Part shown: positions 9,248-18,336 of the stretch, one piece after another | Layout: each line of letters begins with the position of its first letter | How positions within the stretch are numbered: position 1 is the first letter of the stretch | Program-made: the position numbers and the translations under genes | Source: Pirellula sp. SH-Sr6A | Lineage (GTDB): Bacteria; Planctomycetota; Planctomycetia; Pirellulales; Pirellulaceae | DNA length: 64,000 nucleotides | NCBI RefSeq assembly: GCF_001610875.1 | Contig: NZ_CP011272.1 | Location: forward strand, 4,693,988 to 4,757,987 | Direction: 5' to 3' | Notes under the pieces: model-generated | The model's input: the letters and a program-made list of their open reading frames with translations, nothing else | Databases searched by the model: none | Told to the model about the DNA's origin: nothing

Positions 9248-9892
9248 TCAGAGGCGTCCAAGCCGCTGCAGAAGTTCCATGAAACACTGGGATGCGTAGC
9301 GCGTATCATACTCGTCATCGACGCGAACGATTCGCCCATCCTGGAATTGAAAATGCAGATTGACCCAAAACGGTGGCATCGGGTGGGACTCGAAGAAGAC
9401 CTGATCCTCATAGCGTGCCACGATGCGATGATCCGACTCCAAATAAACCGGCTTTAAACTACCCCGCGTCCGCGAGAAAACACTAAAAAAGAGATCAAAG
9501 AACAATTGCAATCCGTCTCGGCCTCTCCAGACTCCCGCGAAAGGTACTTGCGCGTTATCCCCTGGGCAATGCAACTCCACGTCCTCCGAAAATATCTCAC
9601 CACAATGCTGCATCATGGCAACTCCATGTCGATCGTACGCGTCGACAAATTGCATCGCCATCGTTAGCTGATTCAGAACCAACTCCTGCACTGCTACTCG
9701 GCGTTCCGCGGTCGACAATGCCTCTGCTAGATCGTGCAAAGTGCTAATGCGAAGGAATCCTCCCGCTTCTGCTTTTCGAATAGCCCTCTCCGAATAACCT
9801 GACCGGGCCGCAAGATCGAGTTGCGTCATCCCCGCCAGCTTCCGAAACTCGGCAAGCCTCCGTCCGTTCACAACCCATCCCGAATTGTTCAT
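9248..9892 (-). CDS. XRE-type HTH regulator fused to an NTF2/SnoaL-like domain
   Basis: 214 residues. Residues about 10-60 form a helix-turn-helix of the Cro/C1 family (RRLAEFRKLAGMTQLDLAARSGYSERAIRKAE, quoted here in short pieces: GMTQLDLA, GYSERAIRK). Residues about 80-210 look like an NTF2/SnoaL fold: MQFVDAYDRHG, FSEDVELHCPG, F..GVWRGRDG, and the closing F.FQDGRIVRVDDEYD. Such folds bind small hydrophobic ligands, so a one-component ligand-responsive regulator is a fair inference. It lies 10 bp behind the sialate-esterase/NHL gene and 41 bp before the PepSY gene. Confidence 0.7.
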   Translation of the reverse strand: MNNSGWVVNGRRLAEFRKLAGMTQLDLAARSGYSERAIRKAEAGGFLRISTLHDLAEALSTAERRVAVQELVLNQLTMAMQFVDAYDRHGVAMMQHCGEIFSEDVELHCPGDNAQVPFAGVWRGRDGLQLFFDLFFSVFSRTRGSLKPVYLESDHRIVARYEDQVFFESHPMPPFWVNLHFQFQDGRIVRVDDEYDTRYASQCFMELLQRLGRL

Positions 9893-9902
9893 CGCCAGAA
9901 TC

Positions 9903-12900
9903 TCACTCGTTGGTTATGCGAAGAATACGGTCATTATAGGTATCCGTGATCCAAAGCTCTCCGGTCTTCGGATGAATCGATACCCCGTGGGGACGAGCGA
10001 GCTGACAATCCAGAGGCTCACCACCTACTCCAACGTCTCCCCGCTGGCCCGTTCCTGCAATCCGCTCAAGACGATCGATTCGCGGATCATATCGCAAGAC
10101 CACATGGTTTTCTGCATCGGCTATGACCACGCGGTTTTCGAGATCGATGCACAAATGCTTGGGGCCAAAAAGCCGCCCATCGGCCCCCGTTGTTGTCTCG
10201 AGCTTCACTCCCTTTTCACCCGAAGGATTGATCAATGTCCTTATACGTCCAAAGGGGTCGACGACGCGCAGCGCATTCCCATTCCTCTCCAACACATAAA
10301 CATTCCCAAGACGATCCGCCGCCACCGCACGCGGATCCACAAGCGGGGATTCGGTGGCGAGCGCCCCATCTTTCGGAATCCCTTTCTTTCCATTCCCGGC
10401 GACGACCTCTATTGCCCCATCTCGACAATCGATTCGCAGTACCTGCCTCAAGTCGGCGACGAACAAGTAGCGTCCAGTGAAATCGATCGTCGCGCAGTAA
10501 GGACCGTTTCTCCTCGCTTGCTCCTCTGGCACCGCGTAACCCTTCAGACTCTCCACGATCCCCGTACCAGAATCAAAGGTTCGAATCCGCCCATTCCAAG
10601 TATCCGCGATGTAAAGGCGTCCCGAAGGAGCCATGGTCAGATTATGGGGCCCCTGAAATTGAGCCTTCAAACCATCGCCACCATCCCCGAAAAACCCAGG
10701 CTCTAACTTTCCTGCTCGATGCCTGAGAACGCCTTCCAGATCGATGCTCAAGAGGCGATTCCCTGCTGCCATTTCAATGATCCAAGCTGTCCCGTCGGCC
10801 CCCCAATCCAAACCGAATGGCTCATGCAGCTTTGCCTCCGTTGCTGTTATCTTCACTTCCTCACGTTTGCCGCCCGCCACCAGTTCAATCACTTGCTTTT
10901 GGATCGGAACACTTGGCTGCACCTTTTTTCTCAATACCCGAATGCGGTGGGTCTCGCTATCACCGATCCATACCGATCCATCGTAATCGACAAAGATTCC
11001 ATGCAGCCTCGCTAATTGGCATCGCAAGGGATCACCGTCGGGTCCATCCCCTTTCTCACCTGTACCCGCCACCAACTCCAGGATTCCACTATCCGCTCGA
11101 ATCCGCCGAACCGAATGGCTTTCCGTGTCAGCCAGCCAAACGTTTCCATCCGCATCGATAGCAATCCCCTTCGGTCCCTTTAGTCTGGCTTGCGTGGCAG
11201 GCCCACCATTCCCATCGAAACCGCTCTCGCCTGTCCCGGCCATATGTTGAATCGTACCGGCCTTGCTATCGAACCGGAAAACTTGATTCCCTTCGCGCGT
11301 GGCCAACCACAAATTACCGTGACGGTCAAAATCAATGGAACGGGGCCCCTTCAGCGGAGTACCAACAATAGGAGCAACGTCGGGAGTAGGCCCCGGTTTT
11401 CCTGTCCCTGCATAAGTCGTGATCACCCCTGTTTCACGATGGACTCGCCGGATCACATGGTTGCCGATATCGCAAATAAAGAGATCGCCATCGGGGCCGA
11501 ACTGAATGCTGTGCGGTTGCTTTAGCTGCGCCTGGCTCGCCAATCCGCCGTCACCCGAATAACCAGGGGACCCCGTCCCCGCGATGGTGGAAATTATGCC
11601 GGACCGGAGGTCGATTTTACGCACGGCGTGATTGGACATATCGACCACATAAAGATCCCCTTTCGAGTCGAACCGGATTTCGTGCGGCAGATTAAATGTC
11701 GCTTCGAGCGCAGGTCCACCATCACCCGAGTATCCCTTCTCCCCCGACCCGGCGATGGTTTGAATCACCCCGTTAGGCAGGATCCTTCGAATCCGCTGTC
11801 CCGTGTACTCACAGAACCAGATTGCATGATCCGGTCCTCGAATGACTCCGAACGGATTATCCAGCTTGGCCATGCGAGCCGGTCCTCCATCCCCGCTGTA
11901 CCCCTGCTCACCCGTTCCCGCAAACGTCTCTATCGTCCAATGCTCCGGACTCTCCAAAGGCTTCTGCGAACTTCCCGCAAGTGGCTTCTGAGCCGGGAGC
12001 AGCTTTAGCATCGCGTCCGCGAATCCAACTCCAATCCCTCCTAAGATTTTTGCAGAGCCTAAATAATGGAACTCCAGATTCGAGATCCCTTTGACAAGGA
12101 TCTCTCGCTCCCGATCGGTAAGCTCCTGCTGCACCAACTCGTCGGCGACCTTTCTCTCCTCCTGCGCCCCGAGCTTGCGCTCTTTTGCCAACTCCTTGGC
12201 GCGCTGGCGAGTTCGATTCTCTTTCGCCTTGGCATCCGAAAGTTCTTTGTCCCAAAACGCTTCTGTCCGGATGGCCACGACATTGTTTTGAAACTCGGGC
12301 AATTTGGCGGGCGCTGCCATCGCATCCCGAAAATGATTGTGCGTCGCTTTGTACCTCTGTTCATCCGGACCATAAAGCTCCGTTGGTCCTCCAACCCCCA
12401 AAACGCCAATCACAAACGGGAGCTTCGGCGCATGGAGATCGGTCCTCACATCGCGAATGAAATGGGCCATGGTTTCACTGTAAGCATCGTACCCCCCCGG
12501 TTTGTCCCGGTTCGGATACGCTCCAGAGTCGACCATGTCGTTCCACCCCTGAAACCACACAAAGCCAGCCAATTCGTAGCCTTCGTCAGGCCGATACCCC
12601 GGGACTACTCGCGGGATATCCGATAGCACGTGCTTCACATGCTCGATCATCATTCGATAGTAAACACCCGTCCCCTTCTCTTTCTCGGCCCGAACGGCAT
12701 CGATGTCTTTCCCTTGTTTCTGAAGATTGGCCAACTGCTCGGGAGGAAACGGATAGGCTCCCGCACTTGGAGGCCGAAAGTCCGTGTGCAGACTCTTTCC
12801 CCCCCAAGCAGTCTTGATGATCAAGATGGGACCCTCGAGTTCCTCCTCCATCCTCAATCCAAACGTATATTCTGGTCCCAGCTTCGGACCGTTTTGGTTC

Positions 12901-13235
12901 GCGCCATAGCCGACGGACAGCAATCCTGTCTTCTCGCTCTCAGCGTTGCCCAGCGAGGAGATCCAAACGCGTTGGCAAACCTTCGGTGAGCCATCTGCCG
13001 TCTCGATCAAGTCTCTCAGTGGCTTCGCATCCGGGGAAATCTTCAAATGCTCCAATGTCCGAACATGCGCATGCCCCTGCATGTTCGATTGCCCAGCTAA
13101 GACAAAAATCTTCAGTGGCTGGGCCTGCGCCTCCTTGATTCCTAAACTCCAGGCCCCCCCCAGCATGGCGATGCACTGCAGCAGACGTACTAGAACGGGG
13201 AGAGCGGCGGTAAATGATTTCATCATGGAGAGCAA
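9903..13235 (-). CDS. Sialate O-acetylesterase-type domain fused to NHL repeats
   Basis: 1110 residues, secreted. Three Met codons lie close together at the start; a signal peptide follows (VLVRLLQCIAMLGGAWS...AQA). Residues about 40-410 form a SASA/DUF303 esterase: the block I motif GQSNM at 48-52 with Ser50 as nucleophile, and WFQGWND further on. From about residue 430 to the end there are at least ten NHL-type blades (repeated GTGE.GYSGDGGPA.A.L..P.G motifs), forming one or two beta-propellers. The family removes acetyl groups from sugars; the propeller probably binds carbohydrate or protein. The esterase-NHL fusion is unusual in length. Confidence 0.85.
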   Translation of the reverse strand: MLSMMKSFTAALPVLVRLLQCIAMLGGAWSLGIKEAQAQPLKIFVLAGQSNMQGHAHVRTLEHLKISPDAKPLRDLIETADGSPKVCQRVWISSLGNAESEKTGLLSVGYGANQNGPKLGPEYTFGLRMEEELEGPILIIKTAWGGKSLHTDFRPPSAGAYPFPPEQLANLQKQGKDIDAVRAEKEKGTGVYYRMMIEHVKHVLSDIPRVVPGYRPDEGYELAGFVWFQGWNDMVDSGAYPNRDKPGGYDAYSETMAHFIRDVRTDLHAPKLPFVIGVLGVGGPTELYGPDEQRYKATHNHFRDAMAAPAKLPEFQNNVVAIRTEAFWDKELSDAKAKENRTRQRAKELAKERKLGAQEERKVADELVQQELTDREREILVKGISNLEFHYLGSAKILGGIGVGFADAMLKLLPAQKPLAGSSQKPLESPEHWTIETFAGTGEQGYSGDGGPARMAKLDNPFGVIRGPDHAIWFCEYTGQRIRRILPNGVIQTIAGSGEKGYSGDGGPALEATFNLPHEIRFDSKGDLYVVDMSNHAVRKIDLRSGIISTIAGTGSPGYSGDGGLASQAQLKQPHSIQFGPDGDLFICDIGNHVIRRVHRETGVITTYAGTGKPGPTPDVAPIVGTPLKGPRSIDFDRHGNLWLATREGNQVFRFDSKAGTIQHMAGTGESGFDGNGGPATQARLKGPKGIAIDADGNVWLADTESHSVRRIRADSGILELVAGTGEKGDGPDGDPLRCQLARLHGIFVDYDGSVWIGDSETHRIRVLRKKVQPSVPIQKQVIELVAGGKREEVKITATEAKLHEPFGLDWGADGTAWIIEMAAGNRLLSIDLEGVLRHRAGKLEPGFFGDGGDGLKAQFQGPHNLTMAPSGRLYIADTWNGRIRTFDSGTGIVESLKGYAVPEEQARRNGPYCATIDFTGRYLFVADLRQVLRIDCRDGAIEVVAGNGKKGIPKDGALATESPLVDPRAVAADRLGNVYVLERNGNALRVVDPFGRIRTLINPSGEKGVKLETTTGADGRLFGPKHLCIDLENRVVIADAENHVVLRYDPRIDRLERIAGTGQRGDVGVGGEPLDCQLARPHGVSIHPKTGELWITDTYNDRILRITNE

Positions 13236-13420
13236 AAAGGGAGATAGGCGACGGCGTCGACAAAGGGATTTAGTATAACCAAGCCGAAAGGGGACCGCTG
13301 ACCTGCCACCTATCCCCGACTCCCATCCCCGTCTCTCCTAGCTGCTTCCCAAGCTAGAATCCTCATGAGAACGGTTCGGGGGAAGGTCAACATACTAGAA
13401 ACCTTAGTAAGGAACGATCG

Positions 13421-14902
13421 ATGCGATCCATCAATCCCTTTTTCCATTTCCATGCGAACTTATTGCGTAGCATGGTCTGGTTCGCGATGAGCCTTGCTTT
13501 CTGTTTTGGTGGAGTTGCCACACAAAGCGTTCTCGGAGCCAAACCGAACTTCGTGGTTTTCCTATCCGACGACCATTCGCAACGCGATTCGCAACCCTAC
13601 GGTGCAACCGACATTCGCACCCCCCACTTGATGCGACTTGCACAACGGGGACTGCTATTCGAACAAGCCTTCATTGCCAGCCCTGCTTGCGCTCCCAGCC
13701 GAACCGCCATGCTCACCGGACGCATGCCTGCGAGAAACGGGGCTGAAGCCAACCACAGTTACAAACGGGACGATGTTCTCTCGCTCCCCAAGTTCCTACA
13801 AGAACTTGGATACGAAACGGCCGCCTTCGGGAAAGTAGCCCACGGCAAGACAGATATCTCGAGGCATGGCTTCGATCGCTTCGAGGAGAAACACGACATC
13901 GAAACGGTTCGGGCCTTTTTAACTTCCCGCGATGCAAACAAACCTCTTTGCCTTTTCGTCGGTACCCACGAACCCCATGTCCCTTGGCCTGAAAACCGGG
14001 GATATCAACCTCGCTCTCTGAACCTTCCCCCGACGCACATCGATACACCGGAGACGAGGAATTTCCGCAGTCGATATTATTCCGATGTGACCGAGGCGGA
14101 TCGACGACTCGGGGAAGTCATGGACGCGGTCGACGAGCTGCTCCCCAAAGAATCCACCGCTTTGATCTACACCAGCGACCACGGAGCCCAATGGCCTTTC
14201 GGAAAGTGGAATCTTTACGACGAAGGGATCCGAGTTCCATTGCTCGTCTCGTGGCCCGGCGTCGTTCCAGAAAAGGCACGCACCCAAGCCATGGTCCAAT
14301 GGATCGATCTCTTGCCGACCCTCATCGATCTCGCGGGCGGCGTTCCCCAACCCGACTGGGACGGCAGATCGTTCACACCCATCTTGAAGCAACCCGAAGG
14401 CGCGCATCGCCAAGAAATCTTCACCACCCATAGCGGGGACGGAAAGATGAACGTTTATCCCATTCGAAGTATCCGAACCAAGGAATGGAAACTAATCTGG
14501 AACCTGCACCCAGAATTCGCACACACCACACACATCGATAAAGCCTTGGCTCGAGATGGCGGGCGATACTGGATCTCTTGGTTCGAGAAAGCCAAGATGG
14601 ACGAGAAAGCGGCGGCGACGGTGCGTCGATACCATGAACGCCCAGAATGGGAACTCTATTACCTCCCCTCGGATCCTTGGGAAACAACCGATGTCGCATC
14701 CGATCCCACCCACGCCAAAACCATGGCCAACTTGAAAGCAAAGCTAAAGCAATGGATGCTGGAGCAGGGAGACACGAAACAAGTTTTCAACGAACCTCGA
14801 CTCTTGTCCGATCCCACTTCGACCGTACCCGGTGAGAATGCACACACCGACACGCCCAACGCCCCTGTTGCGAAACCACAAAATCCTCCTAACACGAAGT
14901 AA
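13421..14902 (+). CDS. Secreted sulfatase (type I, Cys formylglycine)
   Basis: 493 residues; AAGGA lies six bases before the ATG. A hydrophobic export segment (about 18-40) precedes NFVVFLSDDH, with Asp50/Asp51 as metal ligands. CAPSR at 90-94 is the CxPSR motif whose Cys90 is oxidised to formylglycine by a sulfatase-modifying enzyme. GKVAHGK and YTSDHGAQ supply further active-site residues. The family hydrolyses sulfate esters, in marine and freshwater planctomycetes mainly on algal polysaccharides; SPACAPSRTAMLTGR and the overall length fit N-sulfoglucosamine sulfohydrolase-like members. It is divergent from the esterase-NHL gene and 27 bp ahead of the DUF885 gene. Confidence 0.92.
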   Translation: MRSINPFFHFHANLLRSMVWFAMSLAFCFGGVATQSVLGAKPNFVVFLSDDHSQRDSQPYGATDIRTPHLMRLAQRGLLFEQAFIASPACAPSRTAMLTGRMPARNGAEANHSYKRDDVLSLPKFLQELGYETAAFGKVAHGKTDISRHGFDRFEEKHDIETVRAFLTSRDANKPLCLFVGTHEPHVPWPENRGYQPRSLNLPPTHIDTPETRNFRSRYYSDVTEADRRLGEVMDAVDELLPKESTALIYTSDHGAQWPFGKWNLYDEGIRVPLLVSWPGVVPEKARTQAMVQWIDLLPTLIDLAGGVPQPDWDGRSFTPILKQPEGAHRQEIFTTHSGDGKMNVYPIRSIRTKEWKLIWNLHPEFAHTTHIDKALARDGGRYWISWFEKAKMDEKAAATVRRYHERPEWELYYLPSDPWETTDVASDPTHAKTMANLKAKLKQWMLEQGDTKQVFNEPRLLSDPTSTVPGENAHTDTPNAPVAKPQNPPNTK

Positions 14903-14929
14903 CCCCCAAGCGAGTCTTGTAGAATCACC

Positions 14930-16696
14930 ATGAAGCATTTAAACACTCCATTGCACCTAAGCCTTTGCGCGTCGGTCTTTATCCTGCTTGCCGTGACAAC
15001 TCCGTGGGTATGGGGTCAATCCACGGGGGCTCCGAAATCGATCGATAGCGCCTTTCGGGAGTGGCTCGACGAAGAGTGCAAACGCCACCCGATCTTTGCA
15101 TCGCAATTAGGGAAACGAGACTACGATGGATTGATGGATGATCTTTCCCCTGCGGCTCGCAAATCCGACCGCGAACGGGATCAATCGGTCCTAGCCGAAC
15201 TGAAGACGAAGTTTCAGGGGAAAGAGCTAACGCGAGATGAACAGATCGATCTCGAGATTTGGCAAAACTATCTGCAGTACCGGATCTGGCAATCGACGCA
15301 AATGGATGATTTCGCCAACGATCCGAGGGTCTATTTGTCTTACTGCTCCGACAGCGTCTTTGGACTTTTCACGCAATCCTCTTTGCCAAAGCACCGAAAT
15401 ATCGCCAATGCCGCCTCCCGCATGGGCTTCGTCCCACAAGTCATCGCGGCAGCCAAACAATCGATCCAGAATCCGCCCAAAGTGCTCACCGAAATCGCGA
15501 TCAAGCGCACGGAGGGTGCAATCTCCTTTTACGAGCGCGAGATTTTTGAACTGGCAGACGAATCTCCGCAGCTAAGCTCGCTGGCGACGCCAGCTCGGGC
15601 GGCCGCAGCGGCCTTGAAGGAATTCAAAACCTACCTGGAGAAGGATGTTCTCCCCCGATCGACGGGTGATTGGCGAATTGGCAAGGAAAAATTTGCCGAG
15701 AAGCTAGCGATGGAATTGGACGCAGGCCTCACCGCGCAGGACGTTATTGAAACGGCGGAATCGGAAGCAACTCGCGTCGAGCGGGAGATGTACTACGTTG
15801 CCAAACAGCTTTGGAGCTCTCTCTTCCCAAGTAAAACACTCCCTCCCGAGGATGAAGCGGGCAGACGCGACACGATACGGCTTGTCCTGAAGGAGCTGGG
15901 CAAGTCCCATGGGACCGAGGCGACGCTTGTCGAAGATGCGAAAGCCACCGTGCAGCGAATCAAGGACTTCATCGAAGACAAGAGAATCCTCACCCTTCCG
16001 AATCCCGATCAATGCGACATCATTTTGATGCCGGAGTTCCAACGAGGCTTTTCCGTGGCCTACTTGAACCCAGCCCCCCCTCTGGATCCCAGCTCGAAGA
16101 GTTTGTACGCCATTGCACCACCTCCTTCGGACTGGCCCGATGATCGGAAAGAAGCATTCCTGCAGGAATACAATTCGGCCATGCTTCAAATCTTGACCAT
16201 TCACGAAGCCTATCCTGGTCACTATGTGCAATTGGACTACAGCAATCGATCGCAATCGCTGGTCCGCAAGGTCCTTTATTCGGGAGTCTTTGCCGAAGGT
16301 TGGGCCGTTTACACCGAACAGATGATGTTGGACCAAGGATACGGTGAAGGCGATCTATCGCTCCGACTCCATCAGCTCAAGTTCTACATTCGCGCGGTAC
16401 TCAATGCGATCCTGGACTATCGGATGCACTGCACGGAGATGACCGATGAGGAAGCGTTGTCACTCCTCGTGGATCGGGGGTTTCAAACGACCGGGGAAGC
16501 GGTTGGAAAAGTTCAACGAGCCAAACAAAGTTCGTGCCAGCTATCCACCTACTTCGTTGGCCGCACCGCCTTCTACCGATTGCGTCAGCAAGTGCAACGA
16601 GCGCGGGGCGAGGGATTCGACTTAGGCCAATATCACGAAGAAGTCCTCTCCCACGGCACCTTGCCCGTGAAGTATTTGCCCGAACTGGTCAAGTAG
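14930..16696 (+). CDS. DUF885 family protein (putative metallopeptidase-like), secreted
   Basis: 588 residues with a signal peptide (LSLCASVFILLAVTTPWVWG). The family hallmark HEAYPGH is at 425-431, followed by FAEGWAVYTEQ about 30 residues later, a pattern like gluzincin peptidases with a distal Glu. DUF885 members are probably zinc-dependent hydrolases; substrates are mostly unknown. The N-terminal RxGxRDYDG-type segment (LGKRDYDGLMDD) is also typical of this family. It is 27 bp downstream of the sulfatase gene and probably in the same transcript. Repeat array 2 begins about 25 bp after the stop. Confidence 0.85.
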   Translation: MKHLNTPLHLSLCASVFILLAVTTPWVWGQSTGAPKSIDSAFREWLDEECKRHPIFASQLGKRDYDGLMDDLSPAARKSDRERDQSVLAELKTKFQGKELTRDEQIDLEIWQNYLQYRIWQSTQMDDFANDPRVYLSYCSDSVFGLFTQSSLPKHRNIANAASRMGFVPQVIAAAKQSIQNPPKVLTEIAIKRTEGAISFYEREIFELADESPQLSSLATPARAAAAALKEFKTYLEKDVLPRSTGDWRIGKEKFAEKLAMELDAGLTAQDVIETAESEATRVEREMYYVAKQLWSSLFPSKTLPPEDEAGRRDTIRLVLKELGKSHGTEATLVEDAKATVQRIKDFIEDKRILTLPNPDQCDIILMPEFQRGFSVAYLNPAPPLDPSSKSLYAIAPPPSDWPDDRKEAFLQEYNSAMLQILTIHEAYPGHYVQLDYSNRSQSLVRKVLYSGVFAEGWAVYTEQMMLDQGYGEGDLSLRLHQLKFYIRAVLNAILDYRMHCTEMTDEEALSLLVDRGFQTTGEAVGKVQRAKQSSCQLSTYFVGRTAFYRLRQQVQRARGEGFDLGQYHEEVLSHGTLPVKYLPELVK

Positions 16697-17517
16697 TCGT
16701 TGGCAATATGCTGTCCACGATCGTCGATCTGTTGTCCTCAACAGATCAGCATCGCCTGACGCATCGCGCAATTTAAGAATCTTTCCCCCACGGACGATGG
16801 ACCGGAAAGCTCGGGGAGAGAGGTGGTTTGATCGATAGAGCAGTGGTCTAGCGCGCAGAACGGTCGAGGACGACCGTTCGACATTGTCGATCTGTTGTCC
16901 TCAACAGATCAGCATCGCATGACGCATCGCGCCAGCTAAGAATCCTTCCCCCCCGGACGATTGACCAGAGAGCTTGGGGGAGAGGTGGTTTGATCGATAG
17001 AGCAGTGGTCTAGCGCGCAGAACGGTCGAGGACGACCGTTCGACATTGTCGATCTGTTGTCCTCAACAGATCAGCATCGCATGACGCATCGCGCCAGTTA
17101 AGAATCTTTCCCCCCGGACGATTGAACAGAGAGCTTGGGGGAGAGGTGGTTTGATCGATAGAGCAGTGGTCTAGCGCGCAGAACGGTCGAGGACGACCGT
17201 TCGACATTGTCGATCTGTTGTCCTCAACAGATCAGCATCGCATGACGCATCGCGCCTGTTAAGAATCTTGCCCCCGGACGATTGACCAGACAGCTTGGGG
17301 GAGAGGTGGTTTGATCGATAGAGCAGTGGTCAAGCGCGCAGAACGGTCGAGGACGACCGTTCGACATTGTCGATCTGTTGTCCTCAACAGATCAGCACCG
17401 CATGACGCATCGCGCAAACTCAGATACCTATCCCACATTCCTACCTACAGACGGCGTTTGAGGGACGAGATACCCACGAGAGCAATGCCCATCGAGCGAT
17501 CGTTCGTTTGCGACATA

Positions 17518-17708
17518 GATCCTGAAAGGATCCAAGCTTGTAGCCGGGGGTTGAGCGCAAGCGACACCCCCGGTAATGCCCCGCGCCTTCTCCTATCCCG
17601 AAGGGATTAAAGATTAATCTTGCATCCCGTCGGGATGCGTCCAACGAAATCCACCGGGGGTATCGCTTACGCTCAACCCCCGGCTAATGGCTCAAGTCCT
17701 TTCAGGAC
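17518..17708. repeat. B-unit palindromic core, array 2 copy 1
   Basis: About 190-bp imperfect palindrome centred on the perfect palindrome AAGATTAATCTT at 17610-17621. Outward from the centre lie paired small hairpins (ATCCCGAAGGGAT and GCATCCCGTCGGGATGC), then CCGGGGG...CCCCCGG stems, then GATCCTGAAAGGATC and GTCCTTTCAGGAC at the ends. Confidence 0.85.
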
Positions 17709-17880
17709 AAAAGAGCTTAACGGTCGACATTGTCGATCTGTTGTCCTCAACAGATCAGCATCGCCTGACGCATTACGCAAACTCAGATACCTATCCCACA
17801 TTCCTACCTACAGACGGCGTTTGAGGGACGAGATACCCACGAGAGCAATGCCCATCGAGCGGTCGTTCGTTTGCGACATA

Positions 17881-18069
17881 GATCCTGAAAGGATCCAAGC
17901 TTGTAGCCGGGGGTTGAGCGTAAGCGACACCCCCGGTACCCCCGCGCCTTCTCCTATCCCGAAGGGATTAAAGATTAATCTTGCATCCCGTCGGGATGCG
18001 TCCAACGAAATCCACCGGGGGTATCGCTTACGCTCAACCCCCGGCTAATGGCTCAAGTCCTTTCAGGAC
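17881..18069. repeat. B-unit palindromic core, array 2 copy 2
   Basis: Near-identical to the first copy of this array; centre AAGATTAATCTT at 17971-17982. Differences are few (for example in the GGTAATGCCCC versus GGTACCCCC stretch), pointing to recent duplication. Confidence 0.85.
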
Positions 18070-18263
18070 AAAAGAGCTTAACGGTCGACATCGTCGATCT
18101 GTTGTCCTCAACAGATCAGCATCGCATGACGCATCGCGCCTGTTAAGAATCTTTCCCCCGGACGATTGACCAGACAGCTTGGGGGAGAGGTGGTTTGATC
18201 GATAGAGCAGTGGTCTAGCGCGCAGAACGGTCGAGGACGACCGTTCGACTTTTGAGACCAACG

Positions 18264-18296
18264 AAAAAAGCCTGCAGAGGATCTACAGGCTTTTTT
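18264..18296 (-). terminator. Rho-independent terminator of rplL
   Basis: AAAAAAGCCTG at 18264-18274 pairs perfectly with CAGGCTTTTTT at 18286-18296; on the minus strand the stem ends in six T. It lies about 40 bp beyond the rplL stop, so the ribosomal protein transcript ends here. The hairpin is symmetrical and could also stop transcription coming from the DUF885 side. Confidence 0.88.
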
Positions 18297-18336
18297 GCAT
18301 TTTTGGGGTAAGCAGGCTCCAATTTGGAGCCAGACC

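Larger units (their letters stand above)
16724..18252. repeat. Repeat array 2: units A-A-A-A-B-B-A
   Basis: Units start at 16724, 16887, 17049, 17210 (A units, spacing 163, 162, 161, 160 bp), 17370 and 17733 (B units, 363 and 361 bp) and 18094 (A). All share the opening hairpin GATCTGTTG-TCCT-CAACAGATC and the following CAGCATCGC.TGACGCAT block. A units close with GAACGGTCG-AGGA-CGACCGTTC. The array fills the whole gap between the convergent DUF885 and rplL genes, stopping a few bases from the rplL terminator. Orientation is the same as array 1. No coding capacity is credible. Confidence 0.92.

Noticed and set aside
12059-12626. Frames on both strands inside the esterase-NHL gene
   Set aside because: Shadows in a region with a clear single reading frame.
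7440-16700. Prophage or integrative island between the repeat arrays
   Set aside because: No integrase, transposase, phage or attachment-site signals; the genes look like ordinary planctomycete genes.
16724-18252. CRISPR array
   Set aside because: Units are 160-363 bp and nearly identical throughout, with no short repeat/unique spacer alternation and no cas genes.
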